Source: Streptococcus xiaochunlingii
GTDB lineage: Bacteria > Bacillota > Bacilli > Lactobacillales > Streptococcaceae
Length of the DNA: 64,000 nt
NCBI RefSeq assembly: GCF_006385805.1
Contig: NZ_VFSG01000001.1
Span: forward strand, 1,402,889 to 1,466,888
Direction: 5' to 3'
The notes beneath the pieces were generated by a model. That model did not search any database and had not been told where the DNA came from. It was given only the letters and a program-made list of their open reading frames with translations. Of this stretch, positions 1 through 7,011 are shown piece after piece. Numbering within the stretch: position 1 is the stretch's first letter; every line of letters starts with the position of its first letter. The position numbers and the translations under genes are program-made.

Positions 1-1329
1 ATCTTTGTTGTAGCGCGGTACTGCGACAGCCGAGTCAATGTACTGAGATTTGTTCAAGTTTTGAGAAACATCTTCTAGCTCAATACGGTAGCCGTTAAAC
101 TTGATTTGGAAGTCCATCCGTCCACCATAGAGAAGGAGGCCTTCATCTGTCATGGTTCCGACATCTCCCGTATGGTAGGCTGGAAGACCTTCGAATTCGA
201 AGAAGGCTTCTGCTGTTTTCTCTGGATTATTCATATAACCTTTTGAAACAGCTGGTCCAGATACGATGATTTCCCCTTGCTCTCCATTTGGCAATTTGTT
301 CCCTTCCTCATCAATGATAAAGGTTGGAGAATCTTCTTTGGTATAGCCGATTGGCAAGCGTTTAAGAGTCGCTAACATCTCATCTGTGATAGCCACTGCC
401 GACAAAGCAACAGTTGCTTCCGTTGGACCATAAGCATTGATGATGCGTGCATTTGGGAAACGCTCGCGCAATTTCTGAGCAGTTTTAACGGTCAACTCTT
501 CCCCATCAAAGTAGAAATGGGTAATGCCTGGCATCTTTTCAGCATTAAAATCTTCAGACAGCATGGCCATATCTGCAAAAGATGGTGTTGAAGTCCAGAT
601 AGCGATAGGAAGAGAAAAAATGGTCGCAAAGAGTTGTTTGAAGTCTTGAGTGATGGCTGATGGAAGAGCAAAAAGGGTTCCACCAAGAGCCAAGGTCGGT
701 GCCCAGTACATGACAGACAAGTCAAAGGAATAAGGTGGTTGCGCCAACATTTGCGGACGCTCTGGCGTCGCAAATTCCTTGTCTGTGATCATCCAGTTAG
801 TAAAGCTGAGCAAGTTATCATGCGAAATTTGCACCCCTTTTGGTTTTCCAGTTGTTCCAGAGGTAAAGATGATGTAGTAGTTATCATCCCCTTTGACAGG
901 ATGTTGCAAATCATAAGCATTCTGAGCCGCATAAGCTTCACGCACTTGCTCCAAGGACATGATCGGAGCAGCTGGGTTTTCGATTGGAAACTCATTGATG
1001 GCAATGATCAGGCTTGGCTCAGCCACTTCAAGAATGGCAGACACGCGCTCCAAGGCCGAATGGCTATCAATTGGGATATAAGCATGGCCAGATTTGGTCA
1101 AGGCCACAAAGGTTGCCAACATTTCATATTCTTGACCACCAAAGACCACAACAGGTGACTTTTCAGGAAGTCCCATTTGGTCAATGTGGGCTGCTAAGCT
1201 ATCTGAGTCTGCCTTCAATTGGCCATAGGTATGCTCTTCTCCAAGGACATTGTAGACAGGATAGTCTGGTTGCAGTTGGGCGAAGCGCTCAATCGCCTCG
1301 ATCATATCAGTAATTGGTTGGTTTGACAC
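1..1329 (-). CDS. dltA: D-alanine--poly(phosphoribitol) ligase subunit 1 DltA (3' end cut by window edge)
   Basis: DltA activates D-alanine with ATP and loads it onto the carrier DltC, the first step of D-alanylation of teichoic acids. 443 codons are visible of a family that is usually slightly over 500 residues, so the C-terminus lies outside the window. The reading frame shows the adenylate-forming enzyme signature [11 protein letters not shown] and the later motifs AYGPTEAT and YHTGD. The start is GTG at 1329, preceded by AAAGGAG at a good distance; that AAAGGAG follows directly on the dltX stop, so the two genes are probably translationally linked. The dltX-dltA order is the usual streptococcal one, and dltB, dltC and dltD should follow beyond the left edge. 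Confidence 0.96.
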   Translation of the reverse strand, partial: MSNQPITDMIEAIERFAQLQPDYPVYNVLGEEHTYGQLKADSDSLAAHIDQMGLPEKSPVVVFGGQEYEMLATFVALTKSGHAYIPIDSHSALERVSAILEVAEPSLIIAINEFPIENPAAPIMSLEQVREAYAAQNAYDLQHPVKGDDNYYIIFTSGTTGKPKGVQISHDNLLSFTNWMITDKEFATPERPQMLAQPPYSFDLSVMYWAPTLALGGTLFALPSAITQDFKQLFATIFSLPIAIWTSTPSFADMAMLSEDFNAEKMPGITHFYFDGEELTVKTAQKLRERFPNARIINAYGPTEATVALSAVAITDEMLATLKRLPIGYTKEDSPTFIIDEEGNKLPNGEQGEIIVSGPAVSKGYMNNPEKTAEAFFEFEGLPAYHTGDVGTMTDEGLLLYGGRMDFQIKFNGYRIELEDVSQNLNKSQYIDSAVAVPRYNKD

Positions 1330-1343
1330 GGTAGGGATCTCCT

Positions 1344-1472
1344 TTAAAATTCATTATAGATAAAGCCACCCTGACCTTGACCAAGGTAACTAAAGAAATA
1401 GAGTAGGGCTAAGAAAATAGCGAAATACAAAATTGTTTGCCCTATAAATTTATAAAGTGTTTTATGTTTCAT
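1344..1472 (-). CDS. dltX: small teichoic-acid D-alanylation protein DltX
   Basis: A 42-codon gene just upstream of dltA. The product starts [11 protein letters not shown] and has one hydrophobic segment (about residues 10-29) followed by a short polar C-terminal tail ending GFIYNEF. DltX proteins are tiny single-pass membrane proteins encoded at the head of dlt operons, where their conserved C-terminus is thought to help transfer D-alanine with DltB and DltD. Size, position and the aromatic tail all match. It ends 14 bp before the dltA GTG. The ribosome binding site is weak. An ATG 16 bp further upstream is out of frame and stops after eight codons. Confidence 0.88.
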   Translation of the reverse strand: MKHKTLYKFIGQTILYFAIFLALLYFFSYLGQGQGGFIYNEF

Positions 1473-1505
1473 CTTTTTCACTCTTCATTTTGATTTTCAC
1501 TGACT

Positions 1506-1535
1506 ATTTTACCATTTTTTGTTCAGTCATAGCAA
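1506..1535 (-). promoter_or_regulatory. probable dlt operon promoter
   Basis: On the minus strand an extended -10 element (TGG followed by TAAAAT, 1506-1511) sits 18 bp from a weak -35 (TTGCTA, 1530-1535), about 35 bp upstream of dltX. It is the only clear promoter between dltX and the S41 gene, and I see no terminator between them, so some readthrough from the S41 gene is possible. Confidence 0.5.
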
Positions 1536-1618
1536 TCCAAACACAAAGAAATAATACTAGAAAACGTTACCATACGAGACGATTACTATCCTAATTTAAG
1601 CCAACCGCTATCTAAGCC

Positions 1619-2884
1619 TTATCTTGCCGTTTCGCAACTCTGACGAATCAACTCCAAACACTTGTCTAGATCTACATCTCTTTCAAAATGGTCGGGACTC
1701 CAGGGAACCTCTATATCCGGCTCCACACCTTGATCCGTCATTCCTTTTCCTTGATCCAAGCTTAGACAGCGAGAAGTAGGAAACATCAATCGATAATCCC
1801 CATAATCAACAGTACAACAATTGGAATAGTCTAAAATTCCTAGAGTTGGTCTACCTACCACTGTTACCTTCTTAAACTGCTTCATCATCTGGACAAAATT
1901 ATCACCAGATGATCCACAATAAATATCTGATAAGATAAAGATCTGTTCGGGATATTGGCCACCTCTAACCTCTGGTAAGAATTCCTCGCTTTCTTGCTGA
2001 TACGGTACATAGCCTTTCCCCCGATTGTGGATCAACTCCTCTTTCATATCTTCAAGTAGTTTAGTTGTTTCAGGACTAATTTCTTCCTGTTGCATCCAGT
2101 CCTCAAAGTCTTTCAAGCGTAAGTCGACATTGCGTTCCGTGTATAGAATTTCCATGCCATCATCGTCCCAGTCAAGCGAATCATAGCCCTGATCCTTCTC
2201 TAAGCCTAGATGTAATAGAGGGAGATACAGAGAATCTGCCCCTCCGCCGTTCTGTCGGACATCAATGAGAAGGAACTTGACCTCCGTCATCATCGGTAAA
2301 CACTCTTGATATACCCGACTAATAGCTCCTTCATCCATAAAATTATCCAGACGAAGATAAAGAATCTCATCGTCTAATCGTTTCCAAAAAATCTGATCTT
2401 GGATTGGTTCTCGACTGGGCACTACTTCAATGGTCTTTTCTACCCCCTCCCGAAGCAGGGTGACCCTTGTGGACTGAGAGATCAAATCTGCCCATTCTCG
2501 GTAGTGTCTTTCAGGGGTCTTACTGATAAAATAGTCCTTATGAAGAGACGCTACCTGCTCCAAGTCACTTCCATCCAAAGCTAAGATCTGATCTCCTGCT
2601 TGGAGTCCCGTGTCTTCATTCGCCTTTTCAACATAAAGTTGATGGTCCATTACGCGTAAGAGAAAGCCTTTCTGCCTAGCTTTTTTATTCTGAAAGGAGA
2701 TATGGCCAATAATTCCAAAACTAGCTAGGTAAGTCTTAACTTGATAGAGAAAGGCATCATCCGTCATATCATCTGTCATTTTTTCTCGAAAAGGCTCTGG
2801 ATCGCATCCTTTTCGGTCTTTGATGGTAGATGAATCGTGAGTCATAATGGAGACGACATCTTCAAAAATAGCTCTTTTTCTCAT
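1619..2884 (-). CDS. S41-family peptidase-like protein with PDZ-like domain
   Basis: 421 residues without signal peptide or membrane segment, so probably cytoplasmic. A PDZ-like region lies at about residues 65-150 (LQAGDQILALDG), followed by an S41 fold with the strand motif LLIDVRQNGGG near residue 210 and the nucleophile region YCGSSGDNF near residue 325. In C-terminal-processing peptidases a catalytic lysine normally follows in a GKG motif. Here the equivalent stretch reads VVGRPTLGILD, so it may use a tricorn-like tetrad or be inactive. The start is ATG 2884 with AAGGAG upstream. The substrate is unknown. The promoter carries a CiaR-type box, which suggests co-regulation with htrA. Confidence 0.8.
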   Translation of the reverse strand: MRKRAIFEDVVSIMTHDSSTIKDRKGCDPEPFREKMTDDMTDDAFLYQVKTYLASFGIIGHISFQNKKARQKGFLLRVMDHQLYVEKANEDTGLQAGDQILALDGSDLEQVASLHKDYFISKTPERHYREWADLISQSTRVTLLREGVEKTIEVVPSREPIQDQIFWKRLDDEILYLRLDNFMDEGAISRVYQECLPMMTEVKFLLIDVRQNGGGADSLYLPLLHLGLEKDQGYDSLDWDDDGMEILYTERNVDLRLKDFEDWMQQEEISPETTKLLEDMKEELIHNRGKGYVPYQQESEEFLPEVRGGQYPEQIFILSDIYCGSSGDNFVQMMKQFKKVTVVGRPTLGILDYSNCCTVDYGDYRLMFPTSRCLSLDQGKGMTDQGVEPDIEVPWSPDHFERDVDLDKCLELIRQSCETAR

Positions 2885-2911
2885 GCAGGACTCCTTAAAT
2901 TTTTTAGAAAT

Positions 2912-2943
2912 AGTATACCACTTTTCCTTAAAAAGTTCTTAAA
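2912..2943 (-). promoter_or_regulatory. promoter of S41 peptidase gene with CiaR-type box
   Basis: Read in gene direction, TTTAAG-AACTT-TTTAAG (2943 down to 2927) matches the published CiaR motif NTTAAG-N5-WTTAAG. It is followed after 9 nt by the extended -10 element TGG-TATACT (-10 hexamer 2912-2917), with no consensus -35. This is the geometry of CiaR-activated promoters, in which the box replaces the -35 region, and is close to the layout upstream of htrA in this window. Confidence 0.72.
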
Positions 2944-2950
2944 AGCCTAA

Positions 2951-3130
2951 AAAGAGGCTGGGACAAAAGTCCTAGCCTCTCAATTGTCTTTGCATTGTCG
3001 AGCAAGACGCAGTGGTTGAGTGGGCTCTACTACGCTGATTTCATCAGCTTTTATAGCCCTACTCAACTGTGCGGAGGTGGGACGACGAAATCGAATTCTA
3101 ACGAATTACCGATATCTGTCCCACTCTCTT
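2951..3130. repeat. MITE-like intergenic repeat with nested hairpins
   Basis: About 180 bp with three structural blocks. AGAGGCTGGGAC (2953-2964) pairs with GTCCTAGCCTCT (2969-2980). GTTGAGTGGGCT (3015-3026) pairs with AGCCCTACTCAAC (3055-3067) around an inner stem GCTGAT/ATCAGC. A terminal TGGGAC near 3078 faces GTCCCA at 3119-3124. I recall similar GGGAC-bounded elements scattered between genes in oral streptococci, but copy number cannot be checked from one window. It may also act as a terminator for the DUF4956 operon, which ends at 3131. Confidence 0.6.
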
Positions 3131-3814
3131 CTATAAGTTCTTTCTTTTCTTAGCCTTCTTAGTCAAGGATACATCGCAATGATAAATTTCTTCTGTTAGG
3201 AGGGTCGTCATTGCAAAATCGTCAACTTCTGGTCTCAGATCCACTTCATAATCCAAGGTAAGCTGTTCCCCATTTTGGCTTGTATTGACCGAAATCAAAT
3301 CGACTTCTGTACAATTGCGTTCCAATAAATGGCTGATCCTATCCGCCATCCTAGACTTATTTTCTAGCTCAATCGTCAGATGACGGCGCCGTTGGTGGTC
3401 GGTCTTACTTTGCTTGGTTTCGAGCAAGAGCCAGATAGCTAACAGAAAGGCCGTGAACAAAACTGCCAATAAGAGGTAGCCCGACCCCGCTGCTAAACCA
3501 ATAATCATGGCTAGGAAAATCGCGATCAATTCTCTCGAGCCGCTGGTAGCGGAACGAAATCGAATCAAGCTAAAGGTCCCTGCTACTGCGATCGAGGTCC
3601 CCAGACTCCCATTCACCAGGAAAATCATCAGGGTCATCATGCAGGGAAGCAAGGTGAGACTGACGATAAATTCACGCGTATAGAGGGTACGGTATTTGTA
3701 GGTCCAAGACAGGGCCATCCCGAGCACCAGGCTGACCAGTAAGGCTAGCATCAGGCGCACCGGATCTACGGTTGCCGTAGCGTTATTAAAAATAGAATCA
3801 AATAGATTAGACAT
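3131..3814 (-). CDS. DUF4956 membrane protein
   Basis: 227 residues beginning MSNLFDSIF, with about four hydrophobic segments in residues 15-130 and a soluble C-terminal domain. The signature stretch SLIRFRSATSGSRELIAIFLAMIIG is typical of DUF4956 proteins, whose function is unknown but which are repeatedly encoded beside VTC-domain polyphosphate polymerases. The start ATG at 3814 overlaps the last 8 bp of the upstream VTC gene and has AAGGA upstream; a longer frame to 3853 lacks a good start. Coupling to the VTC gene implies a joint membrane complex, which is inference. It ends at the MITE-like repeat. Confidence 0.85.
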   Translation of the reverse strand: MSNLFDSIFNNATATVDPVRLMLALLVSLVLGMALSWTYKYRTLYTREFIVSLTLLPCMMTLMIFLVNGSLGTSIAVAGTFSLIRFRSATSGSRELIAIFLAMIIGLAAGSGYLLLAVLFTAFLLAIWLLLETKQSKTDHQRRRHLTIELENKSRMADRISHLLERNCTEVDLISVNTSQNGEQLTLDYEVDLRPEVDDFAMTTLLTEEIYHCDVSLTKKAKKRKNL

Positions 3815-4586
3815 AGGCAGCACCTGTCCTTTCTTGAATTGGCGTTGGTGCATAGTCTAAGCCTTGTGACTTATGGTAGGCACAACTGTATTTCGAAAAT
3901 TTCTGTTTGACCAGTCCGTACTTATCCAGAATGTCCTTCAGCCACTGAGGTTCTTCACCTGGGGCCTTGATTTCCATAACGATGGTATTTTCTTCTAATA
4001 AAGGCTCACCAGCTTTCCCACAAAGGAGACTGACTTGCTGATCACGATAGACCAAGTTTTGATCCAGAGTGACCCGAATCTTATTGTAAGGATAGCCTTG
4101 GATGCTCTTCTTTTCTTTTAAGGACAAACGATCATAATAGATGTACATCTGGGGCTGTAGTCGGTTATCATAGCGCTGGCACAAAGCTTGGATTTCTTGC
4201 ACCAAATCCAGATCCTGAATGGTCTGATCCACTAGTCCATCCGTCATGAGGCGGGTGATGGAGGAAGGGTTCGAGACCAGGCGGAACTTATGACCAATTC
4301 CTTCTGCATCCTTTGATTTTACTTCTAGAAAAGCCGGACTCTCCACTGTTGGATGCTCCACATAGGTCCGCATCCGGATCTTTTCACGACGGTTCTGTTT
4401 AGCAAGAGCATCTTGGATCACATCAAAGTCTTCGGTATCAAAATAGATATTCGAAATCGTGGAGATGGGATAATCGTCTTCAACAACATATTTCTTCAAA
4501 TCTTTCAATAAATCATCCAAGTCTTCTTTATTCACCACATATTTGGTTTCAATCCGCTTGAAGCTTGTCTCTACCGTTTTTTTCAT
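3807..4586 (-). CDS. VTC-domain polyphosphate polymerase-like protein
   Basis: 259 residues, no signal peptide. The VTC/CYTH tunnel residues can be followed in order: RIETKYVV near the N-terminus, EKIRMRTY near 70, FLEVKSK near 87, NKIRVTLD near 170, VMEIKAPG near 205 and KQKFSKYS near 230. In eukaryotic VTC4 such residues line the catalytic tunnel that makes inorganic polyphosphate from ATP, so the same chemistry is likely here though not proven for this branch. It is first gene of a two-gene operon with the DUF4956 protein (8 bp overlap) and diverges from the Cthe_2159-like lipoprotein gene. Confidence 0.83.
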   Translation of the reverse strand: MKKTVETSFKRIETKYVVNKEDLDDLLKDLKKYVVEDDYPISTISNIYFDTEDFDVIQDALAKQNRREKIRMRTYVEHPTVESPAFLEVKSKDAEGIGHKFRLVSNPSSITRLMTDGLVDQTIQDLDLVQEIQALCQRYDNRLQPQMYIYYDRLSLKEKKSIQGYPYNKIRVTLDQNLVYRDQQVSLLCGKAGEPLLEENTIVMEIKAPGEEPQWLKDILDKYGLVKQKFSKYSCAYHKSQGLDYAPTPIQERTGAAYV

Positions 4587-4686
4587 GTTTTTCTCCTTTT
4601 GTTCAATAAAAAGTTATCATTTTCTTTATCGTTTTTGTTGCAAAGCCACAAGTCGCTTTACTTGTTCCTTAGTTTAGTTGCCTTTT

Positions 4687-4779
4687 CTTAAGCTTTCATT
4701 AAGCCAAACTTAAAGAAAACTAAAGTTAAGGTTCCTTTCAGAAAAACTTCAGGAAACTTTCAGCTAGCAACTTTAGACT
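4687..4779 (+). promoter_or_regulatory. regulatory region of Cthe_2159-like lipoprotein gene: 11-bp spaced repeats
   Basis: Three TTCAG cores start at 4737, 4748 and 4759, exactly 11 bp apart, inside CTTTCAG/ACTTCAG/CTTTCAG. A -10-like TAGACT (4774-4779) follows after 10 bp, with no -35. Tandem 11-bp half-sites next to a -10 are typical for OmpR/PhoB-type response regulators. Further upstream CTTAAG-CTTTC-ATTAAG (4687-4703) fits the CiaR consensus but has no -10 at the right distance. The regulator of the 11-bp repeats is unknown. Confidence 0.5.
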
Positions 4780-4812
4780 AGGAGCATATCAAGGGAACGA
4801 GAGGAAAAGCTC

Positions 4813-6063
4813 ATGAAATCAAACAAATGGAAATTCTTATTAACGGGGGCCGCAACCCTCACCTTACTGACAGCTTGTACCCAGGCGTCATCACAATCAG
4901 CTACAAAAAGCAATACTGCACAAACAACCGCTACTTCTACTTCAAAAAATAAAACAAACAATTCCAACTATTTTACAGATAAGGACAAGGACACCTCTTA
5001 TGATGAAAGTAAAGCCTCTACTGTAAAACTATCTGGATCTTCTGCAAGTGTATCAGGTGACGGCGTAGCTGTATCTGGATCAACTGTGACCATCTCAAAG
5101 GCTGGAACCTATGTCATCTCTGGTGAATCCGATGGAGTTCAAATCAAGGTCGAAGCGGGTGACTCAGATGATGTTCACATCGTCTTGAAAGGCGTTACCA
5201 TGACCAACACCAACGCGCCAATTTCTGCTACGAAAGCAGGGCATGTCTACCTCACTCTAGCAGACGGCACGACCAATACCTTGTCTGATTCAAGTTCAAA
5301 CAATGATGAAGATGCCGACGCAGTGATCTTCTCTAAGGGCGACCTCACCATCAATGGTTCAGGTACGCTCAACATTGACGCTAAGAAGAACAACGGTATC
5401 AAAGCCAATGACACTCTCCATATCACAGGTGGAACCTATAAGATCACGGCTGTTGGAGATGCCTTCAACGTCAATGATGAACTCAATATCACTGGTACGA
5501 CCATGACCATCGATGCAGATGAAGATGCAGTCAAGGTGGATAACGATGAAGATACATCTGTCGGAACCATGTATCTGTCTGACAATACCATGACCATTTC
5601 AGCTGGGGACGATGGCATCCATGCTTCTGGTGATCTAGTCATCGATAGCGGAACTTACAAGGTGACCGAGTCTGTCGAAGGCCTTGAAGGAAAATCAATC
5701 ACCATTAACGGTGGAGATATCACCATCTACGCAAGCGATGACGGTGTCAATGCGGCCAATGCCAATGCCAACCAAGATGAAATTTTCTTCACCATGAATG
5801 GTGGAACCATCAACGTTGAAGTTGGGCAAGGCGATACCGATCCAATCGACTCTAACGGCAATGTCACTGTGACTGGAGGAACCATCAATTTGACGGGGCA
5901 ATCCGGCTTTGACTTTGATGGAACAGCTACCTACACAGGCGGAGATATCTATATCAACGGTGAAAAACAAACAGAAATTGTCAACTCCATGCCTGGAGGC
6001 GGTGGGGCTCCCGGAGGTGGCGGACCTCAAGGCGGTGGACCTGGCAAGCCTGGTGGACGCTAA
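4813..6063 (+). CDS. beta-helix lipoprotein, Cthe_2159-like carbohydrate-binding family
   Basis: 416 residues with a lipoprotein signal (hydrophobic segment then LLTAC, lipid-modified Cys about 21), a Ser/Thr/Asn-rich linker, then repeated beta-helix rungs of the type GDLTINGSGTLNI and GGTYKITAVGDAFNVNDELNI over residues 75-380. The tail is Gly/Pro-rich (GGGGAPGGGGPQGGG), an unusual low-complexity end. Members related to Clostridium thermocellum Cthe_2159 bind acidic polysaccharides and calcium; here many Asp/Glu residues in the rungs fit metal binding. The start has GAGAGGAAAAGC upstream. It is divergent from the VTC-DUF4956 operon, and in other Firmicutes I recall the three families clustering together. 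The function is inferred only. Confidence 0.8.
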   Translation: MKSNKWKFLLTGAATLTLLTACTQASSQSATKSNTAQTTATSTSKNKTNNSNYFTDKDKDTSYDESKASTVKLSGSSASVSGDGVAVSGSTVTISKAGTYVISGESDGVQIKVEAGDSDDVHIVLKGVTMTNTNAPISATKAGHVYLTLADGTTNTLSDSSSNNDEDADAVIFSKGDLTINGSGTLNIDAKKNNGIKANDTLHITGGTYKITAVGDAFNVNDELNITGTTMTIDADEDAVKVDNDEDTSVGTMYLSDNTMTISAGDDGIHASGDLVIDSGTYKVTESVEGLEGKSITINGGDITIYASDDGVNAANANANQDEIFFTMNGGTINVEVGQGDTDPIDSNGNVTVTGGTINLTGQSGFDFDGTATYTGGDIYINGEKQTEIVNSMPGGGGAPGGGGPQGGGPGKPGGR

Positions 6064-6155
6064 GTCCTTCTTCCAAGGCCACTAACTGAAGCACACAAGA
6101 GTTATTAAAAGATGACTCCCTCGCTTCAAATGAGATCACAAGGAGCTGACCCTTA

Positions 6156-6210
6156 CAGGAGAGAAAGCTTGTATGAATACCTACTTCGTACAAGCTCTCT
6201 CCTGTTTTTT
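6156..6210 (+). terminator. rho-independent terminator after the beta-helix lipoprotein gene
   Basis: CAGGAGAG...GCTTGTA (6156-6173) pairs with TACAAGCTCTCTCCTG (6189-6204) with a 2-nt bulge, and T6 follows. Confidence 0.8.
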
Positions 6211-6277
6211 CGTGCTTTCCAAGCTTTTATAGTGTACAATAGAAGAAATAGCGCTCTATGATTAGAAAGGGATTTAT

Positions 6278-6946
6278 ATGATGTCTAAAAAAATTACTCT
6301 CCTTGCAACGCTCTTTTTGAGTCTTTTCTTCTTGACAGCCTGTATGTCTGATTTTCAATCATATTTCAAACCGGAAGAAACGAGCTCTCGTGCCTCTTCT
6401 AAAAAACAAGAGAAAAGTGAAAAAGAAGCCTCATCGTCAAAAAAATCATCTAAAGCTAGCTCTTCCAAAAAAGAGAAGAAAGAGTCTGAGACAGAAACCA
6501 GCTCTAGTAAAAAAATGGAGGAGCTCCCTGCCAATGCTAGCGAAGCTCCAACAGACAAGATCTATGCAACAGGCGATTCTGTCGTTTACTATAGAAAAGA
6601 TGGCGATACATTAGAAGCCGCAACACCGGATTACGAAGGCTATACTAAAAAATTTGTTCAAAAAATTCTTGGGGAACCTGAAAATGTCCTTAACGACCCA
6701 AAGTATCTGGTCGAAACCTTCTCAGAAAAGGAACGGGAAAACCTCGTGAAACTCTATCAAGAGGGACACTTAACAGATGAACAGCTTCGTGCTTTTTGGG
6801 CTGGTGCGATCGATATCGCTCAAGCCACTAGGTTCGGTCAAACGTACACGGTTTATATCTACAAACAGGGCCAAGTACAGCTGGTCTTCAAAGAAGATAA
6901 CCTTATCTACATCACTCCAAATCCAGAAGTGCTTTATTTTAACTAA
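6278..6946 (+). CDS. lipoprotein, resembles DUF4947 family
   Basis: 222 residues starting MMSKKITLL with a lipobox LTAC (Cys about 22), a Ser/Lys/Glu-rich low-complexity linker to about residue 90, and a globular C-terminal domain ending VLYFN. I associate the C-terminal pattern (YATGDSVVYYRKDGD, GYTKKFVQKILGEP, FWAGAIDIAQATR) with streptococcal DUF4947 lipoproteins, but the assignment is from memory and the function is unknown. The SD is AAAGGG; ATG 6278 and ATG 6281 are both possible starts. An extended -10 (TG-TACAAT, hexamer 6235-6240) lies upstream. It is monocistronic and ends at a strong hairpin. Confidence 0.7.
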   Translation: MMSKKITLLATLFLSLFFLTACMSDFQSYFKPEETSSRASSKKQEKSEKEASSSKKSSKASSSKKEKKESETETSSSKKMEELPANASEAPTDKIYATGDSVVYYRKDGDTLEAATPDYEGYTKKFVQKILGEPENVLNDPKYLVETFSEKERENLVKLYQEGHLTDEQLRAFWAGAIDIAQATRFGQTYTVYIYKQGQVQLVFKEDNLIYITPNPEVLYFN

Positions 6947-6950
6947 GAAA

Positions 6951-6984
6951 AAGCCCTCTTCTCTATTGAGAAGAGGGCTTTGTT
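6951..6984. terminator. bidirectional terminator
   Basis: AAGCCCTCTTCTC (6951-6963) pairs perfectly with GAGAAGAGGGCTT (6968-6980) around TATT. It lies between the convergent lipoprotein and YhgE/Pip genes and has A/T runs on both sides. Confidence 0.85.
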
Positions 6985-7011
6985 TCACATGAAACTTTAG
7001 ATAGAGGAAGC

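Noticed and set aside
4687..4703. CTTAAG-CTTTC-ATTAAG as a functional CiaR promoter
   Set aside because: The sequence fits the consensus but there is no -10 within 9-11 nt; kept only as a note in the regulatory region.
5436..6030. Minus-strand open frames across the beta-helix lipoprotein gene
   Set aside because: They are shadows of a repetitive plus-strand gene with a signal peptide and no coding features of their own.
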